DNA of 64,000 bases from Rhizobium leguminosarum bv. trifolii WSM2297 (GTDB lineage: Bacteria; Pseudomonadota; Alphaproteobacteria; Rhizobiales; Rhizobiaceae). The stretch covers positions 1,580,442-1,644,441 of the forward strand of contig NZ_JH719393.1 in the NCBI RefSeq assembly GCF_000271845.1, given 5' to 3'. The translations under genes and the position numbers were made by a program. The stretch's first letter is position 1; each line of letters begins with the position of its first letter. The notes under the pieces were generated by a model. It worked only from the letters and a program-made list of their open reading frames with translations. It was not told where the DNA came from and did not search any database. This document shows, in pieces, positions 7,624 through 19,203 of the stretch.

Positions 7624-9027
7624 ATGCAGTTTCTCGGGCGCGAACGTGAACTCAAGCTGGTGCGGACCGAATTGGATTCCCAACGACCTTCCCTCATCAT
7701 CGTATTTGGCCGACGGCGGATCGGCAAATCGCGGTTCCTTCGGGAGGCTGCCAAGAATCGCCCGGAAATCTACTTTCAGGCGACCCGCGTCTCATCACTT
7801 TTGAACCTGGAGCAGTTCAAATCGGATGTCGGAAAGGCAATCGGATCAAAGCCACAGCTCGAAGCGCTGTCAAGCTGGGAGGGGGTACTGCACTATGTTG
7901 CCGAGCGTGCCGGCGAGCATCCTGGATTGATCGTCACGATCGACGAATTTCCCTATCTGCTTGATAACGAGCCAGCACTGCCATCGATCGTGCAGAAATT
8001 CTGGGATTCCGGCGCGCTTGCAGATGGGGCGATGAAACTGATCCTTTGCGGCTCTGCCATTTCTCAAATGGAAGACCTGTTGGCGGAGCGGAACCCGCTT
8101 TACGGGCGAAAAACCCTGTCGCTCAACATGAAGGCCTTGCCCCTTGTCGATGTCGCCAAGTTTTTCCCGGAGTACACGGCCGACGACATTATCAGAACCT
8201 ATGCTATTTTCGGCGGCATTCCCTACTATCTTCAGCTTTGCGACGCTCAGGAACCGCTCCGCAACAACGTCATCAAACTCTTGCTCGAAGAGACAGGCAC
8301 GCTGATCGATGAACCGAACACGCTGCTGCAGACCGAACTCAGAGAGCCGTCCTTTTACTCAAGCGTGGTTGCGGCTGTATCTGACGGTTGCAACACTAAG
8401 TCAGAGATCGCAAACCGACTGGGTGTCAAAGCAGACGGTATTGGACCGTACCTGGCAAAACTGCTCGCGCTTGATTTGATCGATAATTCGAAATCGCTGG
8501 ATGCCGACGAAAAGGGCCGAAACCGCCGCTATCGCGTTGCAGACAGCCTGATGTCGTTCTGGCATCGTTTCGTGCGACCAAACCTGAGCGCGATCAGCAG
8601 CGGGTTTGGCGAGGAGGTTTACGACCGCGTCGTGGAGCCTCGGTTCTCCGAATATATGGGGATTGCGTTCGAACCGATCGCCCTTCAATTTGCAAGGCTT
8701 CATCTGCAGGAGGTCCTTGCGGTTCCGACGCAGGAGGTTGGCCAGATTTGGGGTCACGCCGATTTCGACATAGATGTCGCGGGGCGATTGTTGGATGGTG
8801 CATTTTTCTATGGCGAATGCAAATGGCGATCGCGCGTGATCGACCTTGGCCACGTCCGATTGTTGCGTGAGCGATCCGAGAAAACGACTTACGGGGAAGG
8901 AGCGACGGGCAAGCACTACCTGTTTTTCAGTAGAAGTGGTTTTTCAAGCGATGTCGAGAGTTTGACGAAAGAAGACGAGCGGCTGCATCTGATAACCCCA
9001 GAAACACTGGTAAAACCGCGTCGGTAG
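7624..9027 (+). CDS. AAA ATPase with C-terminal DUF234-type domain
   Basis: A 467-residue protein. Walker A is GRRRIGKS at residues 29-36 and Walker B is in LIVTIDEFPYL near residue 105. A winged-helix segment (NTKSEIANRLGVKADGIGPYLAKLLALDLI) lies near 260-290, followed by a restriction-nuclease-like C-terminal domain (VGQIWGHADFDIDVAGR, then FFYGECKWRSR). This matches archaeal-type ATPases with DUF234. Their role is uncertain; NTPase-nuclease pairs have been linked to mobile elements or defence. A GAAGG ribosome site precedes ATG 7624. The gene is the main cargo of the bracketed segment and probably acquired. Confidence 0.8.
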   Translation: MQFLGRERELKLVRTELDSQRPSLIIVFGRRRIGKSRFLREAAKNRPEIYFQATRVSSLLNLEQFKSDVGKAIGSKPQLEALSSWEGVLHYVAERAGEHPGLIVTIDEFPYLLDNEPALPSIVQKFWDSGALADGAMKLILCGSAISQMEDLLAERNPLYGRKTLSLNMKALPLVDVAKFFPEYTADDIIRTYAIFGGIPYYLQLCDAQEPLRNNVIKLLLEETGTLIDEPNTLLQTELREPSFYSSVVAAVSDGCNTKSEIANRLGVKADGIGPYLAKLLALDLIDNSKSLDADEKGRNRRYRVADSLMSFWHRFVRPNLSAISSGFGEEVYDRVVEPRFSEYMGIAFEPIALQFARLHLQEVLAVPTQEVGQIWGHADFDIDVAGRLLDGAFFYGECKWRSRVIDLGHVRLLRERSEKTTYGEGATGKHYLFFSRSGFSSDVESLTKEDERLHLITPETLVKPRR

Positions 9028-9138
9028 AGGCGACAAAGTGGGCGCATTGCCACTCCTAACGCGCCGCCTGACGCATGTGGCACTTGCTCCATAACGCCGG
9101 TAATTTCTGTAGTAATTCAGATGCCTAAGCTGCTTTTG

Positions 9139-9163
9139 GTGGTCTTTGCTACCTAATGCCGCG
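9139..9163 (-). repeat. Right 25-bp inverted repeat
   Basis: The reverse complement matches 6821-6845 at 24 of 25 positions. It lies 111 nt after the ATPase stop codon and is followed at once by AAAC, as the left copy is preceded by AAAC. Confidence 0.7.
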
Positions 9164-9220
9164 AAACCGTCGCAGTGGACAATGCGACAAACGATTCGAT
9201 ACCAATTGGTCGGGCGAAAT

Positions 9221-9889
9221 TCAGATGCTGGGGCCTAGTATGTTGGCTCTGGCTTCAATGATGTGGTCGTACATATTTCGCTCAGCCTCTCTGCTATCAC
9301 GATCTTTGATTGCGTCGAGAATTGCCTGATGGCTCACGATATACGCCGTCATGCGCTCAGAGGTTAGCGACTGTTCTTTCATCTTCCCCCAAAGGTTTCC
9401 CGCCCGTACTGCATGAATACCTTCATAGAGAGAGGCAAGAAGACCGTTACGCGCTGCCTGGACGACGATGCGATGAAAGACGGCGTCCCATTTCTCGAAC
9501 TCGCCCATAGATTCCGACGCGCTGCCTCGAGCGATTGATTTCTGCATTTCTTCGACTTCCTGCCTGGTCGCGCGCAACGCCGCCAACGCAGCGATCTTGG
9601 GTTCTATGATCAGCCGAGCCTCAAAGACTTCCGCCGGATAGGTGCGCAATGTATCTCCTTCGTAGGTTGCCGGCCGGCGAAGGGCACTCGAGCTCACGCC
9701 GCTACCGGCGATAAAAGTGCCTCTGCCGACGTGCCTGATAAGGCGGCCTTCCTTCTCCAACGAACTGAGCATCCTTCTGAGAGCGGTACGCGGCAGCCCG
9801 AGTTTCAGCGCCAGGTCACGCTCGGGGGGCAGGCGATCGCCTGGTTCCAGACCTTCCGCCTCAATGAAGTCTTTCAACACCACGCTCAT
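9221..9889 (-). CDS. GntR-family regulator, FadR/FCD subfamily
   Basis: A 222-residue protein with an N-terminal winged helix (GDRLPPERDLALKLGLPRTALRRML) and an all-helical FCD domain (EVFEARLIIEPKIAALAA, and later histidines likely to hold a metal). A GGAGG site lies 5 nt before ATG 9889. It is divergent from the peptide-type ABC operon starting at 10109, so it most likely represses that operon and is released by the transported compound or a derivative. Confidence 0.88.
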   Translation of the reverse strand: MSVVLKDFIEAEGLEPGDRLPPERDLALKLGLPRTALRRMLSSLEKEGRLIRHVGRGTFIAGSGVSSSALRRPATYEGDTLRTYPAEVFEARLIIEPKIAALAALRATRQEVEEMQKSIARGSASESMGEFEKWDAVFHRIVVQAARNGLLASLYEGIHAVRAGNLWGKMKEQSLTSERMTAYIVSHQAILDAIKDRDSREAERNMYDHIIEARANILGPSI

Positions 9890-9915
9890 ATGACCTCCAA
9901 TAAATATTTTGCGAA

Positions 9916-9988
9916 ACCAATTTGATCTATATTGACACCAATGGCAAGACCAATCTTATATTAATCGCAGAACCAACGCCGATTGGTT
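9916..9988. promoter_or_regulatory. Cluster of ACCAAT elements between gntR and the ABC operon
   Basis: ACCAAT occurs at 9916, 9937 and 9949, and an inverted pair AACCAA (9971-9976) and TTGGTT (9983-9988) follows. Spacings of 21 and 12 bp are close to whole helical turns. FadR-type regulators such as PdhR bind TTGGT/ACCAA dyads, so these are candidate operators for the GntR protein at 9221-9889. A further palindrome ACCAATTGGT lies at 9201-9210, just past the gntR stop codon. Confidence 0.5.
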
Positions 9989-10108
9989 GCGAATGGTGCT
10001 TAGAGCTTGTGACAGGCTGTGCACTGCTCGAAGAGACTATGCGGCAGCGTGCATAGATCGGCGACAAAATTTCAAACGAGAAGCTGCGTAGACAAGGGAG
10101 ATGGAGCG

Positions 10109-11752
10109 ATGGCCGTTACGACTGAGGCTGTTACAGCAGGCGACGCACCGCTTTCGGTGCGTGCCCTGACAGTCGACCTGCCGAAAGGCATGGAGCGGGC
10201 TCATGCCGTCGAAAACGTCTCTTTCGACCTCAAGCGTGGTCAGATTCTTTGCATTATCGGCGAGTCCGGCTCGGGCAAGTCGGTTACGGCAAACACCATC
10301 ATGGGTCTCTTGCCCAAGATTATTCCGGTCTCGTCGGGTGCGATCAATCTCGATGGAACGAGCATCGTCGGCGCGCCGGCAAAAAAGCTGCGCCAGCTGC
10401 GCGGCCGCGTCGTGTCCATGATCTTTCAGGATCCGCTTTCGGCGCTCAACCCGCTGATGACGGTCGGCGAACAGGTTACTGAAGTCATGGTGGCCCATGG
10501 AGTGGGCACCAAGGCCTTGCGGCGTGACCGCGCCCTTGAATTGCTAACCGAAGTGGGCCTTCCCGATCCGGAACTGATGTACCATCAATATCCGTTCCGG
10601 CTTTCCGGTGGTCAGCGCCAGCGCGTCATGATCGCGATGGCGCTGGCCCTTGAGCCGACCGTTCTGATCGCGGACGAACCAACGACAGCCCTCGACGTAA
10701 CCACGCAGGCCCAGATCCTGAAGCTTATCCGTGACATTCAGCAGCGCAAGGACATGAGCGTCATGTTCATCACCCACGACTTCGGTGTCGTGGCGGAAAT
10801 TGCCGACAGCGTCGTGGTTATGGAGAAAGGGCGGATTGTCGAGCAGGGCACCGCCGATCAGGTTCTCAACTCCCCCAGCCACCCCTACACCAAGCGCCTG
10901 ATCGCGGCCGTTCCCCGCCTCACGGGAGAAGACAGAAAGCTCAAGGCGCAGACGAACGACGAGACGATCCTCACTGTCAATGGATTGTGCAAGACCTACC
11001 GTAGCGGCAGCGCCCTGTTCGGCAGCCAGCGTGTCGTGCCTGCGGTGCAGGATGCCTCATTCACCCTGGCTGCGGGCCGCACTCTTGGCATTGTCGGCGA
11101 AAGTGGCTCCGGAAAATCGTCGTTGGGGCGGCTCCTGATCAAACTTCAGGACAGCGACAGCGGTCAGATCCTGTTTGAGGGCAGGGACATCGTCCAGCTC
11201 TCGGAATCCGAGTTCCGGCCGCTCCGCCCTCGAATTCAGATGATCTTTCAGGATCCCTTTGCCTCGCTCAATCCGCGCGCCACTATCGGTCAAATACTGA
11301 CCGTCGGGCCCGTCGCACATGGTATGCCCTACACCCAGGCGCGCGAAGAGGCCCGGGCGTTGCTTTCCCATGTCGGTCTCGATGCCGGCGCCTTCGGCCG
11401 CTATCCGCACGAATTCTCGGGTGGTCAGCGACAGCGCATCGGCATCGCCCGGGCTCTGATGTTCAAGCCCAAGTTGCTGATTGCCGACGAAGCAGTCTCC
11501 GCGCTTGACGTGTCGATCCAGGCCCAGATCCTCAAGCTGCTTGATCAAATCCAGCGCGAGACGGGCGTATCAATGGTCTTCATCACCCATGACCTTCGTG
11601 TCGCCAGTCAGATCTGCGACGAAATTGCAGTGATGCAGAAGGGCCGGGTCGTCGAGCGCGGCCCGCCGTCTCAGATCTTCCTGAAACCGCAATCGGCCTA
11701 CACGCGTGAACTTGTGGCTGCAATTCCGGGAGAACGACGGAGAGACAGATGA
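10109..11752 (+). CDS. Peptide/opine-type ABC transporter, fused double ATPase (DppD-DppF)
   Basis: A 547-residue protein with two nucleotide-binding domains. Each has Walker A GESGSGKS, a signature (LSGGQRQR, then FSGGQRQR) and a Walker B ([12 protein letters not shown], then [12 protein letters not shown]). Each half has the C-terminal extension typical of oligopeptide ATPases. The start at ATG 10109 follows a GGGAGATGGAG site; the frame runs 30 codons further upstream without family similarity. It energises the permeases encoded at 13550-15411. It is first in the operon, which is less common than the binding protein coming first. Confidence 0.9.
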   Translation: MAVTTEAVTAGDAPLSVRALTVDLPKGMERAHAVENVSFDLKRGQILCIIGESGSGKSVTANTIMGLLPKIIPVSSGAINLDGTSIVGAPAKKLRQLRGRVVSMIFQDPLSALNPLMTVGEQVTEVMVAHGVGTKALRRDRALELLTEVGLPDPELMYHQYPFRLSGGQRQRVMIAMALALEPTVLIADEPTTALDVTTQAQILKLIRDIQQRKDMSVMFITHDFGVVAEIADSVVVMEKGRIVEQGTADQVLNSPSHPYTKRLIAAVPRLTGEDRKLKAQTNDETILTVNGLCKTYRSGSALFGSQRVVPAVQDASFTLAAGRTLGIVGESGSGKSSLGRLLIKLQDSDSGQILFEGRDIVQLSESEFRPLRPRIQMIFQDPFASLNPRATIGQILTVGPVAHGMPYTQAREEARALLSHVGLDAGAFGRYPHEFSGGQRQRIGIARALMFKPKLLIADEAVSALDVSIQAQILKLLDQIQRETGVSMVFITHDLRVASQICDEIAVMQKGRVVERGPPSQIFLKPQSAYTRELVAAIPGERRRDR

Positions 11753-11808
11753 AAAGGTCAATGAGCTCCTGGCAGTAGCTTCCTAATGAGCAAAAGAGAG
11801 GGAATAAA

Positions 11809-13479
11809 ATGACAAAAGAACCTACGACCAAAACGAACTATTCTCGGCGCGACGCACTGCGCCTGATGGCAGCAGGCGGTATTGCATGCTTCGCTGCCCC
11901 CAACCTGATCGGCAAGCCTGACATTGCCTGGGCAGCGGACAAGAAACCTGCCGGTCGCGTCGTGGTAGGGCTTTCGCAGGAGCCGACCGTCTTCAATCCG
12001 CTCATGGCACATATCGAAACGGACGATGCGGTCCACTTCTCGCTCTTCGACGCCCTCTTTCGCATAGATCCGGGCGGCGTGCTCCAGCCCAATCTTGCGC
12101 TAGAAGTGCCCACGCAGAAGAACGGTGGCATCTCGGGAGATGGCCTGAACTGGCGTGTTCGCCTGCGTGATGATGTTCGCTGGCATGACGGCAAGCCGTT
12201 TACGGCTGAGGACGTGAAGTTCACGCTTGAACTGATCACCAATCCGAAATTCCGAGCCTGGCGCACAGGCGGCCATTCGCTGGTGCGCGACCTCACGGTG
12301 GTTTCGCCAACTGAAATCACCTGGCGGATGGAGCAGGTCTTCGCTCCTTATCTCTCGTTTCTCACCGAGACCTTCATAGTACCAAAGCACCTTTTCGAGA
12401 ATGAGGCCGATCCGAATGCAGCAGCCTTCAATCAGGCACCCGTTGGCACCGGTGCCTTCAAGTGGACCCAGCGTGTTGCCGGCGACCATCTCGAACTGGC
12501 AGCGAACCCCGATTATTTTGGGGACGGCCCTTATGTCGAACAAGTCATCTTCAAATACATTCCGGACCAGACGGTGCTCTACACCCAATTCAAGAGCGGC
12601 GACATCGACCTTACAGACCAGGCGTACATCACACCAGACCACTACGATGAAGCCAGCAAGTTGCCTGCCCGTGTGGTGAGCCTGGTGCCCGGTGCCTCCG
12701 TCGAATCGCTCTATCTCAATCTTGAGCGGCCGCAGTTCAAGGAACTTGCGGTGCGCCAGGCACTCTATGCCGCAATGGACAGAAAGGCGATCATCGACGC
12801 CCTTTATTTCGGCGTGGTGACAACGACGGAAACTTTCATGCCGAAGGAGTCGTATTATTTCAATCCGAACCTTCCGGCGCAGGAATTCAATCTCGACGCC
12901 GCACGCAAGCTCCTCGACGACGCCGGCTGGGTACCGGGATCGGATGGGATCCGTGAGAAGAATGGAGTGAAGCTGGCGTTCAACAATTCGACGACATCGG
13001 GCAATAATCTCCGCGAGCAGGTGCAGCAGTTCCTGCAGCAGACATTCGCGGAAATCGGCGTCCAGATGACCATCTCGAATTTGCCGGCCGCAGTCATGTT
13101 CGGCGAATTCTGGTTGAAGTCACAGTTCGATACGGCAATCTCGGGCGTTACGCATCTCATCGCCGCGGACCCCGACGCCACCAACCGTCTTGCGAGCAGC
13201 GCGATCGCCGCGAAGGGTGGAAAGGGATCGAACGTCGGCCAGTATTCCAATCCGGAAGTGGATGCGCTGCTCAAGAAGGGTGCCCAGACCTTCGATCCGG
13301 AAGCACGTCGTGAAATCTATTTCCGTATTCAGGAAATCGTGCGTCAGGACCTTCCCTTCCTTCCGCTGTTTGCCGCCACCTATGTGGTTGGCACGAAGGA
13401 AGGTCTTGAAGGTTGGCAACCGAACACAAACACGCGCACGGCATCATGGCATGCTGCCGGTTGGCACTGGAAGAGCTGA
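11809..13479 (+). CDS. ABC transporter substrate-binding protein, family 5 (DppA-like)
   Basis: A 556-residue periplasmic protein. The N-terminus has a twin-arginine-like signal (SRRDALRLMAAGG) with likely cleavage after AWA near residue 42. The body matches family 5 binding proteins (WRVRLRDDVRWHDGKPFTAEDVKFTLE). Family 5 proteins bind di/oligopeptides, opines, nickel or glycans. Together with the oxidase at 15590, an amino-acid derivative or opine is plausible, but the ligand is not readable from sequence. Confidence 0.9.
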   Translation: MTKEPTTKTNYSRRDALRLMAAGGIACFAAPNLIGKPDIAWAADKKPAGRVVVGLSQEPTVFNPLMAHIETDDAVHFSLFDALFRIDPGGVLQPNLALEVPTQKNGGISGDGLNWRVRLRDDVRWHDGKPFTAEDVKFTLELITNPKFRAWRTGGHSLVRDLTVVSPTEITWRMEQVFAPYLSFLTETFIVPKHLFENEADPNAAAFNQAPVGTGAFKWTQRVAGDHLELAANPDYFGDGPYVEQVIFKYIPDQTVLYTQFKSGDIDLTDQAYITPDHYDEASKLPARVVSLVPGASVESLYLNLERPQFKELAVRQALYAAMDRKAIIDALYFGVVTTTETFMPKESYYFNPNLPAQEFNLDAARKLLDDAGWVPGSDGIREKNGVKLAFNNSTTSGNNLREQVQQFLQQTFAEIGVQMTISNLPAAVMFGEFWLKSQFDTAISGVTHLIAADPDATNRLASSAIAAKGGKGSNVGQYSNPEVDALLKKGAQTFDPEARREIYFRIQEIVRQDLPFLPLFAATYVVGTKEGLEGWQPNTNTRTASWHAAGWHWKS

Positions 13480-13493
13480 GTTAACCTAACGTC

Positions 13494-13517
13494 GCCGCCG
13501 CGCGTCGTGGCGGCGGC
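13494..13517. promoter_or_regulatory. Intercistronic hairpin after the binding-protein gene
   Basis: GCCGCCGC (13494-13501) and GCGGCGGC (13510-13517) form an 8-bp stem with an 8-nt loop in the 70-nt gap between the binding-protein and permease genes. There is no following T run, so RNA protection or partial attenuation is more likely than full termination. Confidence 0.5.
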
Positions 13518-13549
13518 CTCTCTATTGACGCTATCACAGGGAGAGCTGA

Positions 13550-14500
13550 ATGCGTAGCTTCCTACTAAACCGGTTCGCTCAGAGCCTAGTACTGCTCCTG
13601 ATCGTTTCCGTCATTGGCTTCGTGGTGCTCAACCTGATTCCCGGCGGCCCTCTGGCACAATTTGGGCTCGATGCGAGCATGACGCAGGATGACTTGAACC
13701 GATTGGCGGAACAGTTGGGCCTGAACCGTCCATTGTGGATGCAGTATCTGGATTGGGCCTGGCGCCTTTTGAAAGGAGACTGGGGCCACTCCTTCCGCGA
13801 CGGGGCGCCAGTTCTCGAGGTGATTGGACGGCACCTTATCGCAACTCTGTTGCTGATGGGATCGTCCACGGTTATCGCGATCGCCATCGGAACGTGGATC
13901 GGTGTTCGCGGCGCCATAAAGCGTTATTCGATCTTCGACTATATGGCGACGGTTGGTGCGATGGTGGCCCTTTCGATCCCGACTTTCTGGTTCGGCCTGA
14001 TCGGCATCTACGTCTTCTCGCTCAGACTTGGCTGGCTCCCAGCCGGCAACATGTACACGATCGGCGACGAGTCCTTTCTGAACTATCTCCACCATCTTAT
14101 TCTGCCCAGCGTCGTGCTCGCCCTGGTGCATGTGGCCATCTGGAGCCGCTACATGCGAACGGCTACTCTCGACGTTATCAATCAAGAGTTCGTCAAGACA
14201 GCGCGCGCCAAAGGACTGAGTGAACGCCGGATCCTGTTCAAACATGTCATCGGCAATGCGCTTCTGCCGATGATCACACTCCTTGGGATGCAGCTTCCCA
14301 GCGTCCTGACGGGTGCTTTGGTCACCGAGACGGTGTTCACCTGGCCGGGGATGGGGCGCCTGTTCCTCGACAGCCTGGGCTACAGCGACTACCCGGTGGT
14401 GATGGGATTGCTCATGTTCTCAGCGATCCTTGTCGTGGTGAGCAACCTGGCCGCCGACATCGTTGTCGCCATCATCGATCCACGTATTCGTCTGAGTTAA
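13550..14500 (+). CDS. Peptide/opine-type ABC permease (DppB-like)
   Basis: A 316-residue inner-membrane protein with six predicted membrane segments, the first at about residues 9-30. The DppB loop is visible (NLIPGGPLAQFG) and the ATPase-coupling loop is in TARAKGLSERRILFKHVIGNALLP. A GGGAGAGCTGA site precedes ATG 13550. It pairs with the DppC-like permease immediately downstream, 32 nt away. Confidence 0.9.
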   Translation: MRSFLLNRFAQSLVLLLIVSVIGFVVLNLIPGGPLAQFGLDASMTQDDLNRLAEQLGLNRPLWMQYLDWAWRLLKGDWGHSFRDGAPVLEVIGRHLIATLLLMGSSTVIAIAIGTWIGVRGAIKRYSIFDYMATVGAMVALSIPTFWFGLIGIYVFSLRLGWLPAGNMYTIGDESFLNYLHHLILPSVVLALVHVAIWSRYMRTATLDVINQEFVKTARAKGLSERRILFKHVIGNALLPMITLLGMQLPSVLTGALVTETVFTWPGMGRLFLDSLGYSDYPVVMGLLMFSAILVVVSNLAADIVVAIIDPRIRLS

Positions 14501-14532
14501 GCGCCATGAACGCTCATCAGGAGTCAGCCATC

Positions 14533-15411
14533 ATGACTGCCATTACCGCAAATTCACCCCGGGAACGCTGGTGGAACAGCCGAACCGCGCGCCGTTTCGT
14601 AAAGCACCATCTGGCCCTCATCGGCATGGTGATGATCGTCATCCTGACGCTGGCATGTGTGTTGGGACCCCACCTGTTGCGGTACGATTCGCTTTATATC
14701 GATCTGCGCGCCCGCTTCGCTCCGCCGTTTACCGGCCAGCACTATCTGGGCACCGACCCGCTGGGGCGAGACCTGGCTGCCCGGTTGTTCATGGCGGGCC
14801 GCATTTCGCTCCTGGTCGGCTTCTCGGCGATGCTGTTGTCGACGTTGATCGGAACCGTTGTCGGTGTGGTGGCGGGATATAGGGGTGGCCTGATCGGCAC
14901 GGTGCTGATGCGTGCCGTGGATGGTTTCCTTTCCTTCCCGTCCATCTTCCTCGTGCTTGCTCTTGCCGCTGCGCTGAAGCCAAGCCCGATCATGATTACG
15001 GTCGTCATCGCTGCTACCAGTTGGATGGAAGTTGCCCGCATCGTCGAGGCCGAGGTCCGCTCCCTGCGCGAGCGTGAATTCGTACTGGCAGGCCGCATGC
15101 TGGGACTGAGCGCAACGCATATCATGTTCCGCGAGATCCTTCCCAATGCCATAGGTCCGATCATCGTCGCTGCCACCCTGACTGTCGCCCGGGCGATCCT
15201 GATGGAAGCTTATATCAGCTTCCTCGGCTATGGAATTCAGCCGCCGTTGCCCAGTTGGGGCAATATGCTGAACGGCGCACAGCAATATCTTGGGACGGCA
15301 CCGTGGCTCGCGATCATTCCCGGCGCCGCCATAACGATCGCCGTAACCAGCTTCAACTTCATCGGCGACGGACTACGCGATGCGTTCGATGTTCGCGGCG
15401 ACCACAGCTAA
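14533..15411 (+). CDS. Peptide/opine-type ABC permease (DppC-like)
   Basis: A 292-residue membrane protein. The N-terminal segment (HLALIGMVMIVILTLACVLG) and HYLGTDPLGRDLAARLF are typical of DppC; the coupling loop is EFVLAGRMLGLSATHIMFREILPN. An alternative ATG lies 9 codons upstream at 14506, but AGGAG sits 9 nt before ATG 14533, so the shorter form is preferred. Confidence 0.88.
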   Translation: MTAITANSPRERWWNSRTARRFVKHHLALIGMVMIVILTLACVLGPHLLRYDSLYIDLRARFAPPFTGQHYLGTDPLGRDLAARLFMAGRISLLVGFSAMLLSTLIGTVVGVVAGYRGGLIGTVLMRAVDGFLSFPSIFLVLALAAALKPSPIMITVVIAATSWMEVARIVEAEVRSLREREFVLAGRMLGLSATHIMFREILPNAIGPIIVAATLTVARAILMEAYISFLGYGIQPPLPSWGNMLNGAQQYLGTAPWLAIIPGAAITIAVTSFNFIGDGLRDAFDVRGDHS

Positions 15412-15589
15412 GAGAACCATCATCTCGGGCGGCGCCAAAAGGCGATGACGTTCGCGGAAGGCTGGCGGAACAGAGTCGACCTCATCGCCGCGCCAAGGGT
15501 CGGAAGCGTTGCGCTCGCGCCCACCAATAATTGAGCTTTATCGTTCCTGTCGGAGATGACTGGAGCACGATGCCAGAGGAATAGCGACT

Positions 15590-16924
15590 ATGCCGGTCCA
15601 GATTCAGAAAGTAAGTGATAGTTCCGCGTTTCCAACCGAGGTCGACGTCGTCGTCATCGGGGCGGGGATCGTTGGTACCTGCACGGCCTATGAGCTCGCC
15701 CGTAAAGGGGTATCCGTTGCTCTGCTCGAAAAAGGTATCGTCGGTGGCGAGCAATCGAGCCGCAACTGGGGATGGGTCCGCCAGCAGAACCGCGATCTCT
15801 ATGAACTTGCGCTCGCCATGTACAGTCTTCGGCGCTGGGAGGAATTGGGCGCGGAAATAGGCCGGGATCTTGGTTTTCGTCGAAGTGGGATCCTTTATTG
15901 CACCAAGAACGAAGCGGATGTTGCCCGTTGGGAAACGTGGGGCCAGGCTGCACGCGCTCAAGGCTTTCACAGCCAGATCCTCAGTGCTTCCGAGGCCAAT
16001 GAACGAGCTTCTGGCGGCACGTCCTCCTGGGTCGGCGGAGTTTGGTCTCCGACCGATGGGCGAGCAGAGCCCAGCCTTGCCGTACCTGCCATCGCTGAGG
16101 CCGCGAAGGAAAACGGCGTATCACTCCATCAAAACTGCGCCGTTCGGGGTCTTGATATTGCCAACGGCCGGGTCACGGGCGTGTGGACCGAGCGAGGGCT
16201 CGTGAAAGCCAGCACCGTTGTTTGCGCCGGCGGAGCATGGGCTTCCCGCTTTTCTCATCGATATGGGGTAGAGCTGCCCGTCGCGAACATCGCCGGAACC
16301 GCAATTAAGACAACTCCCGCGCCCGAAATCATTCAAGCAGGATGCCTCTCGGCGTCAAACTTCGTGTTGCGGCGTCGGACAGACGGCGCCTACACGATTG
16401 CCGTGCCGGGACGTGGTACGCTCGACATCACTCCGCGGGGAATGCGATACGCGTTCAAATTCTACCAGATGTACCGCAGCAAGATCGGCAAGAAGCTGAA
16501 GTACCGCCTGAACGGCAGCTTCTGGAATGGGCCCGATGCTTCCAGTAGCTGGGAGAACGATGAAATCTCGCCGTTTGAAAAGAACCGCATTCTGGATCCT
16601 GCGCCCGACGGGGAACTCGTGAAGCTCGCATTGAAGAACCTTGAAAGCGAATACCCAGCGCTCAAGGGAATTGGCGTCGAGCGCGCATGGGGAGGGCTCA
16701 TCGATACTTCGCCAGATCTCGTCCCCGTTATTTCAAAAGTAGAACAACTGCCTGGTTACGTGATAGCGGCGGGGTTCAGCGGACACGGCTTTGCCATCGG
16801 ACCGGGGGCAGGCCGGTTGGTCAGCGAGATCGTGATGAACGAGACCCCGATCACGGACATCTCACCCTACAGGCTGAGCCGGTTCAGCGACGGGTCTGCA
16901 ATCAGACGACCGGAAATGATGTAG
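15590..16924 (+). CDS. FAD-dependent D-amino-acid/glycine oxidase-like protein
   Basis: A 444-residue flavoprotein, full family length. It has [21 protein letters not shown] near residue 22, [18 protein letters not shown] near 56, and a C-terminal FAD motif [18 protein letters not shown] near 397. It is the full-length paralogue of the truncated gene at 1-1131. Its place 178 nt after a peptide/opine-type transporter suggests it oxidises the imported amino-acid derivative. An AGAGGA ribosome site precedes ATG 15590. The family does not reveal the substrate. Confidence 0.87.
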   Translation: MPVQIQKVSDSSAFPTEVDVVVIGAGIVGTCTAYELARKGVSVALLEKGIVGGEQSSRNWGWVRQQNRDLYELALAMYSLRRWEELGAEIGRDLGFRRSGILYCTKNEADVARWETWGQAARAQGFHSQILSASEANERASGGTSSWVGGVWSPTDGRAEPSLAVPAIAEAAKENGVSLHQNCAVRGLDIANGRVTGVWTERGLVKASTVVCAGGAWASRFSHRYGVELPVANIAGTAIKTTPAPEIIQAGCLSASNFVLRRRTDGAYTIAVPGRGTLDITPRGMRYAFKFYQMYRSKIGKKLKYRLNGSFWNGPDASSSWENDEISPFEKNRILDPAPDGELVKLALKNLESEYPALKGIGVERAWGGLIDTSPDLVPVISKVEQLPGYVIAAGFSGHGFAIGPGAGRLVSEIVMNETPITDISPYRLSRFSDGSAIRRPEMM

Positions 16925-17078
16925 CGATCGACGTTGGTTGCAGTCCAAGGTGCTGCTGTCGGTGTGCACAAACGGGCATCAGATCGGCAATGGGTCGGGA
17001 TATCAATCAGACAGAACCGGCTTCAAGATTCTCGTCGAGCGGGATCAGTTTCAGGAGCTAATCATAGGGAGCTTAACA

Positions 17079-19040
<1,962 letters not shown>

Positions 19041-19203
19041 TGGCGATGGAAGTGGAACGCTCTCCGTCGGTTGGATCCACTACATCGCTTTTAATGTTCC
19101 ATAATGTTGATTATGCCACATTTGCAACTTACAATTGTATTATTGCACTTACTCAACGCCGCACTTTACTCTCCCCGTCTGACTGGCGCCAGGGAGTGAC
19201 GAT

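Larger units (their letters stand above)
6821..9163. mobile_element. Candidate inserted segment bounded by 25-bp inverted repeats
   Basis: Two 25-bp sequences, at 6821-6845 and in reverse orientation at 9139-9163, differ at one position; both begin CGCGGCATTAGGTAGCAAA when read inward. The bases just outside are AAAC on both sides (6817-6820 and 9164-9167), like a short target duplication. The 2.3-kb interior carries a short coiled-coil gene and a DUF234-type ATPase but no transposase that I can recognise. It could be a non-autonomous element, or two copies of a dispersed repeat that happen to flank the segment. Confidence 0.5.

Noticed and set aside
14554..15285. 243-codon minus-strand open frame opposite the DppC-like gene
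   Set aside because: Composition is dominated by Asp, His and Arg, typical of an antisense shadow of a membrane protein gene.
16938..17078. 47-codon upstream extension of acs
   Set aside because: No ribosome site precedes it, it does not resemble Acs, and GTG 17079 gives the exact family length.
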